A DNA stretch of 64,000 nucleotides from Methylomonas methanica (GCF_001644035.1 NZ_LUUG01000133.1:1-64000), one strand, 5' to 3'. Counted from the first letter of the stretch, positions 7,717 to 16,677 are shown. The notes: generated by a model not told the origin, from the sequence alone. Numbers and translations are program-made.

Positions 7717-8332
7717 GAATAAACTCCTGATTTTTACATTGAAAAAACCGGCGAGCGATTCACCGGAGCACTTAAAAGCGGCGTAATGCCAGCCAAAAAA
7801 TGAATCGGATCGACCGTCGAATCCAGGCTATGGTTGGCGGTTGTTAGATACCTAATTAATCGATATAAATATTTAGAGGTCTATCTTCAGGCTAATGGGC
7901 CAAATTGGATGGTTGATATAAAAGCTTTTATAAATCTAAAGATTGTCTAGTACTAGACATGAAGAAAGCATGACATAGAGGTTAGATTATTTGGCTTAAA
8001 ATAGCCAGAAACGACCTAACATGGCAAGTGACGCGTTTTTCCATCCGCACCGGGACCGGTAGATGTCGTGTTCCCTGTAGTTCAAAAAAATTGCCAGGGG
8101 TGTGATGGTCTTGATTCGCGTACACATTACGAGAATGTCGGCGGTAAGGTTTACATTGCCATGACAGGAAAATTCCGTAAGTGTCGCTTAACCGAGGCGA
8201 AATAGGCGATACCGGACCAATACCTGTTTGCCCAAATCTTCTTCCAAAAATGGCGAGGCAAACCCAAAAATACTCAACCGCTTGGCGCTTCGTGGTAAAT
8301 TTTGATCTGTTTCTTAAGCCTTCGATTCCGCC
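7717..8332. other. 616-bp intergenic region with two palindromes
   Basis: AT-rich space between the divergent starts of the hypothetical gene and fumarate hydratase. A long antisense frame (7982-8731) runs through it into fumarate hydratase but has no ribosome site or recognisable protein features, and I treat it as spurious. The notable content is the pair of perfect palindromes listed separately at 7917-7959. No tRNA or small RNA terminator is evident. Confidence 0.5.
7917..7959. promoter_or_regulatory. Two adjacent perfect 16-bp palindromes (orphan operator)
   Basis: TATAAAAGCTTTTATA at 7917-7932 and TGTCTAGTACTAGACA at 7944-7959 are both perfect, twelve... bases apart within one helical region (centres 27 bp apart). 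The second resembles operators of GntR/HutC-type regulators with GTCTA/TAGAC half-sites. They sit about 200 bp upstream of the hypothetical gene and about 380 bp upstream of fumarate hydratase. The binding regulator is not in the window. Confidence 0.5.
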
Positions 8333-9853
8333 ATGACCACCATTCGCCAAGACGATTTCATCCAAAGCATCGCCGATGCCTTGCAGTACATTTCCTATTA
8401 CCACCCGCAAGATTTTATCCAGGCCTTGCATGCGGCTTATCAAAAAGAGCAAAGCCCGGCAGCCAAGGATGCGATGGCGCAGATTCTGATTAACTCGCGG
8501 ATGTGCGCCGAAGGACGCCGGCCGATTTGTCAGGACACCGGGATCGTCACGGTGTTTTTGAAGATTGGTATGGAGGTGCGCTGGGACGCCAAGCTGGGTG
8601 TCAGCGAAATGGTCAACGAAGGCGTACGCCGGGCTTATCTGCATCCGGATAACGTGTTGCGTGCCTCGATCCTGTCCGATCCGGCCGGCAAACGCATCAA
8701 TACCAAAGACAACACCCCGGCGGTGATCCATATGGAATTGGTGCCCGGCGATAAAGTAGACGTGGAAGTGGCGGCGAAGGGCGGCGGTTCGGAAGCCAAA
8801 TCCAAATTCGTCATGCTCAATCCGGCCGACAGCATCGTCGATTGGGTGATGAAAACCGTACCGACCATGGGCGCTGGCTGGTGTCCGCCCGGTATTTTGG
8901 GTATCGGCATCGGCGGCACCGCTGAGAAAGCCATGATTTTGGCCAAACAGGCTTGCATGGGTTCTATCGATATTCAGGACTTGATCGCGCGCGGCCCCAG
9001 CAATGCGTTGGAAGAGTTGCGGCTGGAGTTGTACGACAAGGTCAACGCGCTAGGCATCGGTGCCCAAGGTCTGGGGGGGCTGACCACGGTGCTGGATGTG
9101 AAAATCCTGGATTACCCGACTCACGCCGCCAACAAACCGGTGGCGATGATCCCAAACTGCGCCGCCACCCGTCACGCCCATTTCGTATTGGACGGCTCGG
9201 GCCCAGCCGTATTAACGCCGCCTAAATTATCCGATTGGCCGGAAATCACGCAATCTGCCAGCACGGCGCGGCGGGTCAATATCGACGGCCTGACCAAGCA
9301 AGACGTTGCCGACTGGAAACCGGGCGAAACCTTGTTGCTCAGCGGTACGCTATTGACCGGCCGCGACGCCGCCCATAAGCGTATCGTTGATTTGTTGAAC
9401 AAAGGCGAACCCTTGCCGAACGGCGTCGATTTAAAAGACAAATTCATTTATTACGTCGGCCCGGTCGATGCGGTACGTGACGAAGTGGTTGGCCCGGCGG
9501 GTCCGACTACAGCCACCAGGATGGACAGCTTTACCGAGACAGTGCTGGAAAAAACAGGTCTGCTGGGCATGATAGGTAAATCCGAACGCGGCCCTGTAGC
9601 GATAACAGCCATTGCTAAGCACCAAGCCGTCTATTTGATCGCGGTCGGCGGCGCGGCATATTTAGTGTCAAAAGCTATCAAACAAGCGCGTGTCGTGGCG
9701 TTTCCTGAGCTGGGTATGGAAGCGATTCACGAATTTGTGGTGGAAGATATGCCGGTGACGGTGGCGGTGGATAGTCGCGGGGAGTCGATCCACAATACCG
9801 CACCGAAGGAATGGCAATCAAAAATCGGCAAAATTCCGGTGGTGTTGGCGTAA
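8333..9853 (+). CDS. fumA: Class I fumarate hydratase (4Fe-4S)
   Basis: A 506-residue iron-sulfur fumarase, the size of single-chain class I enzymes, converting fumarate to malate in the TCA cycle. The cluster ligands can be proposed as C66 (RRPICQDTG), C184 (GWCPPG) and C276 (PNCAATRH). The N-terminal alpha domain and C-terminal beta domain (YYVGPVDAVRDEVVGPAGPTTATRMDSF) are both complete. No strong ribosome site precedes the ATG. It stands alone with large upstream space. This oxygen-labile type often coexists with an iron-free FumC elsewhere; none is seen here. Confidence 0.95.
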   Translation: MTTIRQDDFIQSIADALQYISYYHPQDFIQALHAAYQKEQSPAAKDAMAQILINSRMCAEGRRPICQDTGIVTVFLKIGMEVRWDAKLGVSEMVNEGVRRAYLHPDNVLRASILSDPAGKRINTKDNTPAVIHMELVPGDKVDVEVAAKGGGSEAKSKFVMLNPADSIVDWVMKTVPTMGAGWCPPGILGIGIGGTAEKAMILAKQACMGSIDIQDLIARGPSNALEELRLELYDKVNALGIGAQGLGGLTTVLDVKILDYPTHAANKPVAMIPNCAATRHAHFVLDGSGPAVLTPPKLSDWPEITQSASTARRVNIDGLTKQDVADWKPGETLLLSGTLLTGRDAAHKRIVDLLNKGEPLPNGVDLKDKFIYYVGPVDAVRDEVVGPAGPTTATRMDSFTETVLEKTGLLGMIGKSERGPVAITAIAKHQAVYLIAVGGAAYLVSKAIKQARVVAFPELGMEAIHEFVVEDMPVTVAVDSRGESIHNTAPKEWQSKIGKIPVVLA

Positions 9854-9873
9854 GTTCTAAGTAGATCGGAAAA

Positions 9874-9900
9874 TTAGAGACGCAGGGATTGCGTCTCTAA
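9874..9900 (-). terminator. Bidirectional-looking hairpin between converging genes
   Basis: TTAGAGACGCA-GGGAT-TGCGTCTCTAA forms an 11-bp perfect stem. On the minus strand it is followed by TTTT, so it best fits a terminator for the Uma2 gene, whose stop codon lies inside the stem; it can also block readthrough from fumarate hydratase. Confidence 0.65.
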
Positions 9901-10466
9901 GCCACATCGTCGAACGCTATCCCCTCATAAATTTCGGCAACGGCCAATTCCAAGCCAATAGACTGCAACACTGCCCGATCACCGGCTTGATAAAGCCGTA
10001 AATCCCATTGATTGTCGCGGCTATAGCATTCGACTCGTTGTGTATCTTGAGCAATCAGCACGTATTCTTCCAGACTGGATAGTTTGCGGTAATGGTGAAA
10101 CTTTTCGGCGCGGTCGTAGCGTTCGGTGGTGTCAGATAACACTTCGATAATCAACTTCGGCTGGCTGTTGTAATGTTCGGCGGTGTCGGTCGCAGAACAG
10201 GTAATATGCAAATCCGGGTAAAAGAAACAGTCATCCTGGGCGGTTTGGATATTCACCTTCATATCTGAATTGAAAACCCGACAGGGTGTGCCGCGTAAAT
10301 GCGAAAAAACCAAGCCAGACAGGTTCATGCTGATAATGTTGTGTGACCTTTTCGCCCCTGCCATCGCATAAACATCACCATTAATATATTCGTGCTTGAT
10401 GTCGCTGACCAATTCGCCTTGCAGATAATCCGCCACGCTGATCGATAATTTTTCCGCTAAAGCCAT
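9897..10466 (-). CDS. Uma2-family (DUF820) putative endonuclease
   Basis: A 189-residue protein with the PD-(D/E)XK-like pattern of the Uma2 family: YINGDVYAMAGAKRSHN near the start, CFFYPDLHITCS, PKLIIEVLSDTTERYDRAEKFHHYRKL with the E-V and K residues of the putative active site, and LEEYVLIAQDTQRVECY. GAGGA precedes the ATG. This family is widespread in cyanobacteria and methanotrophs, usually as stand-alone genes of unknown role. Confidence 0.9.
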   Translation of the reverse strand: MALAEKLSISVADYLQGELVSDIKHEYINGDVYAMAGAKRSHNIISMNLSGLVFSHLRGTPCRVFNSDMKVNIQTAQDDCFFYPDLHITCSATDTAEHYNSQPKLIIEVLSDTTERYDRAEKFHHYRKLSSLEEYVLIAQDTQRVECYSRDNQWDLRLYQAGDRAVLQSIGLELAVAEIYEGIAFDDVA

Positions 10467-10619
10467 CTGCGTTTCCTCTTGTTCGACAAGCTGTGATTTT
10501 AGCGGCTACCGGCGTTAAGCGATAGCACCCAGCTAAAACCATGCACTGTACCCGGCTGCCGATTAGCCGGCATGAAAAATACTGGCTAAACTCAAAACGT
10601 CTTTTCCGCTTGGTCTGCC

Positions 10620-11624
10620 ATGCAAATCGCTTCTTTATTATTCATCGGGTTTTCTTTGGGCGCGGCACTGTTGTTAATCATCGGCAAGCTCTTGCAGCGC
10701 CAGGAATTGCAACGCGGCTCTGCGCCATGGGCCGGATTTTTGTTGATCGCCGGCTTGGCAGGCATTCAAACTTTGCATCTGGGCTGGATATTAAACCGAT
10801 TCGATTACCTGCACTCTGCGCTGTATTTGCTACTGCTATACAGCATCGCCCCCAGCTTTTATTTCTACAGCCGGCAGTTATTGCTTACCCAAGTTCACTG
10901 TCGCTGGCACGACGGCCTGCACGTTTTACCGTTAGTATTGTGCTTTAGCTTGCCTTACCACCTGGCCTTACCCGGCGCATTTTTAATCGGCAGCGGATAT
11001 TTGCTGTGGCTGGCAAAAACGGTCTATGCACTGCGCGAACAACGCCGGCGTTTTCATCTGGAGCTGTTGGCATTGGGGACTTTGTTTGCGATTGCCCTGG
11101 CGGTGTTGGTGTTGGGGTTTATTTGGCCCTTGCTCAATGAAACCGACTTTATCGGTGCTTACAGTATCTTGATTGGTATGGCCTTTTTTGCGGTGGCGTT
11201 GACCTTACTGCGTTTCCCCGGCATCGCCGCCGACGTGTCGGAAGCGGTGCAAGCGGCTTATGCGGAATCGACATTAAAAAATGTAGATAAGTCCGCAGTG
11301 CTGGCCAAGCTCGATTTGTTGATGACACAGGACAAACTATATGCGCTGGAAACTCTAAATCTAGCCCTGCTGGCTGAGCAATTGGAGGTGAGTCAGCATC
11401 AGTTGTCGGAACTGATCAATACCGAATTTCAACAAGGCTTTTCCCGCTACATCCGCGAGCAGCGCATAGCCGCAGCGAAAAAACTGCTATTGGCAGAACC
11501 CAATGCGTCGGTATTGTCGATTGGCCTGACAGTGGGCTTCAGCACTCAGTCCAACTTTTATGCGGCGTTTCGCGACATCGTCGGTGTGGCGCCAGGACAA
11601 TTTCGCAAAACGCACGCCGTCTAA
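10620..11624 (+). CDS. Membrane-anchored AraC-family regulator
   Basis: A 334-residue protein with six or seven transmembrane segments in the first 205 residues and an AraC-type double helix-turn-helix at about 230-330 (LNLALLAEQLEVSQHQLSELINTEF, SIGLTVGFSTQSNFYAAFRDIVGVAP). The membrane part should sense an envelope or lipid-phase signal. Downstream, in the same direction after an AT-rich 160-bp gap, is the SDR-DoxX / DUF2269 / DUF4166 operon, the likely target. Confidence 0.9.
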   Translation: MQIASLLFIGFSLGAALLLIIGKLLQRQELQRGSAPWAGFLLIAGLAGIQTLHLGWILNRFDYLHSALYLLLLYSIAPSFYFYSRQLLLTQVHCRWHDGLHVLPLVLCFSLPYHLALPGAFLIGSGYLLWLAKTVYALREQRRRFHLELLALGTLFAIALAVLVLGFIWPLLNETDFIGAYSILIGMAFFAVALTLLRFPGIAADVSEAVQAAYAESTLKNVDKSAVLAKLDLLMTQDKLYALETLNLALLAEQLEVSQHQLSELINTEFQQGFSRYIREQRIAAAKKLLLAEPNASVLSIGLTVGFSTQSNFYAAFRDIVGVAPGQFRKTHAV

Positions 11625-11787
11625 AGAAAAAAACTCCATTTTTATCATTTTGTAAATATATATGACGTTGATATTTATGGGTTTATATCCAGCGTAAATT
11701 ATTTATATTCCTGTCCTATCAATCTGGAAGTTCGTCCAAATTGCTGTCGTTAACCTGCTCCTGCCTCTCAACTTTTGGAGCAAAACC

Positions 11788-13077
11788 ATGAATATTCTAT
11801 TAACCGGCGCGACCGGTTTTATCGGCAACGCCGTACTACGCGAGTTGCTGCGGCAGGGTCACCAGGTCACTGCCTGTTGCCGTCACCCCGAACGCCTGCT
11901 GATCGATCATCCAAACCTGACCCCATTAAAATTGGACTTCGCCAAGGCCGGTGCAATCGACTCCTGGCTGCCGCTTCTGCAAAACATCGATGCAATCGTC
12001 AATTGCGTGGGCATTATTGCCGAGAACAATAACCGGAGCTTTGCCCAATTGCAAACCCAAGCGCCGGTAGCCTTGTTTGAGGCAGGTGCCCAAGCCGGGG
12101 TAAAAAAGATCGTGCAACTTTCAGCTCTTGGTGCCGATGCGGATGCGGAATCGGCTTACCACCTGAGTAAAAAAGCCGCAGACGTTGCCTTACAGGAATT
12201 GGTCGTAGACTGGTTTGTACTGCAACCGTCGCTGGTTTACGGCCACGGCGGACAAAGTAGTGGCTTGTTTCATGCCTTTGCGGCCTTACCAGTGCACTTG
12301 CTACCGGATGGTGGATACCAGCTTTTACAACCCATTCACATCGATGATGTAGCCGCTACGGTCTGTCGTTGTCTTGAGCCCGCTGTTTCCGGCCGTAAGA
12401 CCTTGGCCTTGGTCGGCCCCAGTCCGATAACTTATGCGGACTGGCTGCAAGGGCTCAGGCGGCGACTGGGCAAACCCATGGCAAAAACGTGCTCCATTCC
12501 TTACCACTATGCGATGACCATGGCCGGCTTGGGCAAATGGCTGGACGAGCCGATTTTGAGCAAAGATAACGTAGCGATGCTGAATCGAGGCAATAGCGCA
12601 GATTCAGGTCCGCTCACTCAATTTTTGGGTCGTGCGCCCGTCAACTTGAACGAGCAATGGTTCGAACAAGCGGCCAGCCAGGCCGAGCGTTGGCATGCCG
12701 GCTTGTATTTTTTTAAGCCTTTGTTGCTATACACGATTGCCTTCGTCTGGTTATGGAGCGGCATCACATCGCTGTTTTTCTACCCGCATCAACTCAGTTA
12801 CCAATTGTTGGCGCCGCTCGGGGTCAACGGCTTGGGCGCGCCAATAGCTTTATACGGTTTGGCGGCAATGGATATTGCCATGGGTCTGGCAACTTTAGTG
12901 CGGTTTCGGATCAACAAACTGCTGCTTTGGCAGTTCTGGATCGTCCTGGGCTATAGCCTGGTAGTGGCGTTGCGCTTGCCGGAGTTTGTTTTCCACCCGT
13001 TCGGCCCACTACTGAAAAACCTGCCGTTTTTAATGTGTTTGTTGATGGTTAGAGCAATCGAAGGAGAACAGTCATGA
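11788..13077 (+). CDS. SDR/NAD(P)-binding oxidoreductase fused to DoxX-like membrane domain
   Basis: A 429-residue fusion. Residues 1-280 form an extended SDR Rossmann domain starting ILLTGATGFIGNAVLRELL, with VQLSALGADADAESAYHLSKKAAD carrying the family's YxxxK-like pair. From about 300 onward are four membrane segments of the DoxX-like type (LYTIAFVWLWSGITSLFFYP...). AAAACC and GGAG lie just before the ATG. The last four bases overlap the next start, so translation is coupled. It probably oxidises or isomerises a membrane-bound substrate. Confidence 0.88.
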   Translation: MNILLTGATGFIGNAVLRELLRQGHQVTACCRHPERLLIDHPNLTPLKLDFAKAGAIDSWLPLLQNIDAIVNCVGIIAENNNRSFAQLQTQAPVALFEAGAQAGVKKIVQLSALGADADAESAYHLSKKAADVALQELVVDWFVLQPSLVYGHGGQSSGLFHAFAALPVHLLPDGGYQLLQPIHIDDVAATVCRCLEPAVSGRKTLALVGPSPITYADWLQGLRRRLGKPMAKTCSIPYHYAMTMAGLGKWLDEPILSKDNVAMLNRGNSADSGPLTQFLGRAPVNLNEQWFEQAASQAERWHAGLYFFKPLLLYTIAFVWLWSGITSLFFYPHQLSYQLLAPLGVNGLGAPIALYGLAAMDIAMGLATLVRFRINKLLLWQFWIVLGYSLVVALRLPEFVFHPFGPLLKNLPFLMCLLMVRAIEGEQS

Positions 13078-13547
13078 TGTATTTATCGTTAAAATTGATC
13101 CACATCCTCAGCGCCATCGTGCTGTTCGGCTTGGGTGCCGGCACGGTGTTTTACAAAGTAATGGCCGACAAAAGCGGCGATCATGCGGCAATCGCGACAA
13201 CCAGCAAACATGTAGTGTTGGCCGATTGGTGGTTCACCACACCGACCGTGATTATCCAGCCGCTAACCGGCGTCTTATTGGCCGAGCAATTGTCGGCATC
13301 GTTCGGCGACGGCTGGCTGTGTTGGACGTTGGTGCTGTATTTAATCACCGGACTGTGCTGGTTGCCGGTGGTGATCTTGCAGATCCGCATGCGTGACATT
13401 GCCGTCGAGTCGCTAGCTCAAGGCCGGGCCTTGCCCTATCTGTACCACTATTATTCCAAGATATGGCTATGGTTGGGCGTGCCGGCCTTCTTCGGCATGA
13501 TAGGCATCACCACCTTGATGGTATTTCACAACTCACTCTGGAGCTAA
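13074..13547 (+). CDS. DUF2269-family integral membrane protein
   Basis: A 157-residue protein with four membrane helices, matching the DUF2269 pattern (SLKLIHILSAIVLFGLGAGTVFY; HVVLADWWFTTPTVIIQPLTGV; LPYLYHYYSKIWLWLGVPAF). It overlaps the SDR-DoxX gene by 4 bp and is 3 bp before the DUF4166 gene, so the three are one operon. His and Trp residues near helix ends could bind haem or quinone, but that is speculation. Function is not established for the family. Confidence 0.85.
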   Translation: MMYLSLKLIHILSAIVLFGLGAGTVFYKVMADKSGDHAAIATTSKHVVLADWWFTTPTVIIQPLTGVLLAEQLSASFGDGWLCWTLVLYLITGLCWLPVVILQIRMRDIAVESLAQGRALPYLYHYYSKIWLWLGVPAFFGMIGITTLMVFHNSLWS

Positions 13548-13550
13548 GCC

Positions 13551-14132
13551 ATGTCAGTATCATTGATGGAAAAAGTATTGGGCGACGACTGGCAACAATT
13601 GCCGGAAGTGATTCAAAGACATTATAAAATCAGCGGCGGCCAACAAAGCCGGTTAGTGGGTACGATGGAGATAGGCTATCCGAGCTATCTGTTGCCGTTG
13701 ATCTGGGTGATTCATTTGTTCGGCGGCTTGTTGCTGTGGCGCGGGGAGGCGGCGCAAGCCGAAGTAGACAAGACCGCCAACGGCGAATGGTTGCATTGGC
13801 AGCGGACGATGACTTACGCGGACGGCAAAACCGACTGCTTCAGTTCCAGGATGAGCTATGCAGCCGACCACGAATTGATCGAAACCATCGGGTTCGGCTT
13901 TGGTTTGCGCTTGAACGTCAGCGTCCAAGACGGTAAGTTACTGTATCGCAGCAATGGCCATTTCTGGCAATGCGGTCCACTCCGCCTGAACATCCCGGAT
14001 TGCTTATTGCTGGGTTCGGCAAGCATCAGCGAACGCGCAATTTCCGAGGACGAGTTCTATCTGGACTTCAGCATCCGCCATCCTTGGTGGGGAGTGAGTT
14101 ATTACTACCGGGGTAATTTTCGTTATCGCTGA
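13551..14132 (+). CDS. DUF4166-family protein
   Basis: A 193-residue protein beginning SLMEKVLGDDWQQLPEVIQRHY, the typical DUF4166 start, followed by a lipid-binding-like beta region and one possible hydrophobic helix (YLLPLIWVIHLFGGLLLW). Third gene of the SDR-DoxX operon. This gene set recurs as SDR + DUF2269 + DUF4166 in bacteria, implying a shared membrane pathway; chemistry unknown. Confidence 0.85.
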   Translation: MSVSLMEKVLGDDWQQLPEVIQRHYKISGGQQSRLVGTMEIGYPSYLLPLIWVIHLFGGLLLWRGEAAQAEVDKTANGEWLHWQRTMTYADGKTDCFSSRMSYAADHELIETIGFGFGLRLNVSVQDGKLLYRSNGHFWQCGPLRLNIPDCLLLGSASISERAISEDEFYLDFSIRHPWWGVSYYYRGNFRYR

Positions 14133-14351
14133 TAAGGGTTAGCATTGGGCAATGCCGTTAAGTCAAGATCCGACCTTTGACGCCCCTAGTGCGAATAAAT
14201 GGGCACCTTCAAGTTCCTAGCTTAGGGTATTGGCGCTGTGGGAACGGCAGCTACAGGGCCATATATAATGAAGCCTTTCCCAAACATGCATATACTTCAA
14301 GCCGTTTTGCAAGCCAGTTTAATCGCGGATAGGTCGGAAACTTCGGTCAGC

Positions 14352-14561
14352 TTAATTCTACTTTGTCAGATTATCTTCCAGGTCGTCATGCCCGCTGGGA
14401 TACCCACAGGGCACAAGAGCGGGCATCCAGTGCCACGGATGACAAGCTTCGAGTCATCCATACAGCCTGGATTCGCTACGCGGTCTAACGGCTCCGGCAA
14501 TCCATGCCGGAATGACGACCTTGAACAAGGTTAGTCATGTAATCTGACAAAGTAGAATTAA
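14352..14561. mobile_element. 210-bp MITE with perfect 22-bp terminal inverted repeats
   Basis: The termini 14352-14373 and 14540-14561 are exact reverse complements (beginning TTAATTCTACTTTGTC). Just inside are a second inverted pair, GGTCGTCAT and ATGACGACC, and REP-like GCCGGAATGACG text. No coding frame is present. TTAA is at both outer ends and may be the target-site duplication. It stands beside a transporter remnant, suggesting local rearrangement. Confidence 0.85.
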
Positions 14562-14564
14562 GGG

Positions 14565-14703
14565 TTAACGCTTGCCAACCAGGCGAATGCCCCCGGCGGC
14601 CATCACTACTAACAATGCAGTGACGAATATCGTATCCAACAGGCGTTTAAACCTTGGTCCCGCCTGAGACTGCACCACGGAATCGACTTCATCGCTGCTT
14701 GTT
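14565..14703 (-). pseudogene. 3' remnant of a LysE/RhtB-like transporter gene
   Basis: Reading leftward, about 44 codons remain open to a TAA at 14565-14567, encoding an acidic lead-in, then RFKRLLDTIFVTALLVVMAAGG and a short basic tail ending VGKR. The RLLDxxF-plus-terminal-helix pattern resembles the C-terminus of LysE-type exporters. A stop lies in frame just upstream, next to the end of the alkene reductase gene, so the rest of the gene is gone. The family assignment is tentative because only one helix is left. Confidence 0.4.
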
Positions 14704-14705
14704 AG

Positions 14706-15782
14706 TTAACCCAGATCCGCTGGCAAACAAGGGTAATCGGTATAACCAATTTTCGGGTCCTGCCCCGCAGCACCATAAAAGGTTTCAGCATGGTAAGGGT
14801 TTAGAGGCACATTCAATTGCAGGCGGCGCACTAAATCGGGATTGGCAATGTAGTCCTTCCCAAACGAGACGGCATCCGCTTCACCGTCGGCAATGACTTG
14901 CTGCGCGGTTTCCCGATTAAAACCTTCGTTGGCTATCAGCACACCGCCAAAACGCTTTTTCAACGTCGGGCTAATACGATTTTCTCCGAGCGATTCACGG
15001 GTAAAAATGAAGGCGATACCGCGTTTGCCCAATTGCTCCGCCAGGTACCCAAATGTGCTTATAGGATCGGAATCGCCCATAGTATGCGAATCCCCCCTGG
15101 GGGCAAGATGCACACCTACACGACCGGCACCCCATACCGAAATGGCTGCATCGGTCACTTCCAACATCAAGCGAGCACGGTTTTCCACCGAGCCGCCGTA
15201 AGCATCGGTTCTTTTATTGGTGCTGTCCTGCAAAAACTGGTCTAACAGATAGCCATTAGCGCCGTGAATCTCCACGCCGTCAAAACCGGCACGTTTGGCG
15301 TTTTCCGCGCCTTGGCGGTAAGTCTCGACAATGCCGGGAATTTCGCTGATATCCAAGGCTCTGGGTATCACGTAATCCCGCATTGGCCGCAGCAAGCTGA
15401 CATGCCCCAAGGGCGCAATCGCACTGGGCGCGACGGGCAACTCGCCGTTTAGGTAATCCGGATGCGATACCCGGCCAACGTGCCAGAGTTGCAGGAACAT
15501 TCGTCCGCCGGCTGCATGTACCGCTTGGGTCACCTTGGTCCAGCCTGTCACTTGCTCATCCGACCAAATGCCGGGCGTGTCGGGGTAACCCACGCCTTGC
15601 GCGGATACGCTAGTGGCCTCGCTCAGGATCAGCCCGGCATCCGCTCTCTGCGCGTAGTATTCGGCCATCAACTCGTTAGGCACGCGGCCGGCGTTGGCCC
15701 GGCAACGCGTCAAAGGCGCCAGCACGATTCGGTTCGGTAAATTGATGTCCCCTACTTTGATGGGCTCAAACAGGTTGCTCAT
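14706..15782 (-). CDS. nemA: Alkene reductase, Old Yellow Enzyme family
   Basis: A 358-residue FMN TIM-barrel enzyme. Visible are LAPLTRCRA (T25), QLWHVGR at 98-104, and the substrate-binding HGANGY with H173 and N176. It matches NADPH-dependent alkene/N-ethylmaleimide reductases that reduce electrophilic C=C or nitro groups. AGGGAG precedes the ATG. The gene is single; a broken exporter remnant follows it immediately. The symbol follows the best-known homologue; specific substrate is not established. Confidence 0.9.
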   Translation of the reverse strand: MSNLFEPIKVGDINLPNRIVLAPLTRCRANAGRVPNELMAEYYAQRADAGLILSEATSVSAQGVGYPDTPGIWSDEQVTGWTKVTQAVHAAGGRMFLQLWHVGRVSHPDYLNGELPVAPSAIAPLGHVSLLRPMRDYVIPRALDISEIPGIVETYRQGAENAKRAGFDGVEIHGANGYLLDQFLQDSTNKRTDAYGGSVENRARLMLEVTDAAISVWGAGRVGVHLAPRGDSHTMGDSDPISTFGYLAEQLGKRGIAFIFTRESLGENRISPTLKKRFGGVLIANEGFNRETAQQVIADGEADAVSFGKDYIANPDLVRRLQLNVPLNPYHAETFYGAAGQDPKIGYTDYPCLPADLG

Positions 15783-15992
15783 GTGGTCTCCCTATTAAAT
15801 GCAATTGTTAGCTGTTTTACCTTACAACACGCTATCCAGCCAGGTATTTTATGGAAAGATGAAATCAGGAGGAACCATCGATCAATACCTGCCACCAAAA
15901 AAGTCAGTTCAAGAATAATCGTCAGTTAAGAGATGTTTAAGCCTGCGAGAGAACAATGAGCCGCAACTGAAGATCCCGGATAAGGAGGGTTT

Positions 15993-16274
15993 ATGTTCAG
16001 GCTGACCACACTATTAGCAATCATCTTGCTCTTTTCGAGCGCAACATTTGCGGATGATGGAGACTGGGGCAATAGACGCCATCATAACTATCGGCGGGAT
16101 AATTATGGGTATAACTATAACAACCCGCATTACCGAACATACGCGCCGCCACCCGCAGTGGGCTATTATCAGGCCCCGGCAGACTATTACAGGTTGCCGC
16201 CAGTAAGAGGATTTGTCTACCAACAGCCCATCCGTGCATCGCGTTGTGATCGGAATATACGGCGAGGTTGGTAG
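15993..16274 (+). CDS. Small exported Tyr/Pro/Arg-rich protein (paralogue A)
   Basis: A 93-residue protein with a clear signal peptide (FRLTTLLAIILLFSSATFA, cleavage before DDGDW). The mature part is rich in Tyr, Asn, Arg and Pro. Its C-terminal block QAPADYY-x-LPPVRGFVY is shared almost exactly with the protein at 25365-25760. AAGGAGG lies just before the ATG. Two bases separate its stop from the following lipoprotein start, so they are an operon. Function unknown; an envelope or matrix role is plausible. Confidence 0.75.
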   Translation: MFRLTTLLAIILLFSSATFADDGDWGNRRHHNYRRDNYGYNYNNPHYRTYAPPPAVGYYQAPADYYRLPPVRGFVYQQPIRASRCDRNIRRGW

Positions 16275-16276
16275 TC

Positions 16277-16540
16277 GTGAACACTAGAATACGCTTGGCG
16301 CTAATTTTTTTGAGTCTGACGATGTTGAGCGGCTGTGTGGCTTACGCGCCCTATGCCGATTCCTATCCAGCGACGTACACCCCATATGGTTATGGTAGCT
16401 ACGGCTACAGTTACGGTTATTCAGCGCCAGTTGTGCCGGTACCCGTACCAATGTTTCGCGGCGGGTGGGGATATGGAGGCCATAGGGGCTATGGCGGCCA
16501 TCACGGTCGCGGGCATTTCGGTCACCACGGGCATCATTAA
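16277..16540 (+). CDS. Small Gly/Tyr/His-rich lipoprotein
   Basis: An 87-residue protein if the GTG at 16277 is used, giving a compact lipoprotein signal (NTRIRLALIFLSLTMLSGC) with the LSGC lipobox. A TTG nine bases upstream is possible but overlaps the previous gene. The mature chain is Tyr/Pro-rich, then a run of Gly/His repeats (YGGHRGYGGHHGRGHFGHHG) that could bind Ni, Zn or Cu. Co-transcribed with the gene ending at 16274; a terminator follows at 16654. Confidence 0.65.
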   Translation: MNTRIRLALIFLSLTMLSGCVAYAPYADSYPATYTPYGYGSYGYSYGYSAPVVPVPVPMFRGGWGYGGHRGYGGHHGRGHFGHHGHH

Positions 16541-16653
16541 GCTGAGTATCGGCCAAGTGGCACGTGACATTATGTCGCATTCTCAGCATTAGAAAACACT
16601 GATACTATATTCACCATTGCATAGATGTTCAGCGCAATAACTTCCTCCCTCAG

Positions 16654-16677
16654 TCCGGCCTCGTGTCGGATTTTTTT
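16654..16677 (+). terminator. Rho-independent terminator
   Basis: TCCG...CGGA short stem (16654-16670) followed immediately by seven T. It closes the two-gene exported-protein operon about 115 bp after the lipoprotein stop. Confidence 0.6.

Noticed and set aside
7982-8731. Long antisense frame of 249 codons over fumarate hydratase and its upstream region
   Set aside because: Runs antisense to a highly conserved enzyme, no ribosome site, no domain, composition of a shadow frame.
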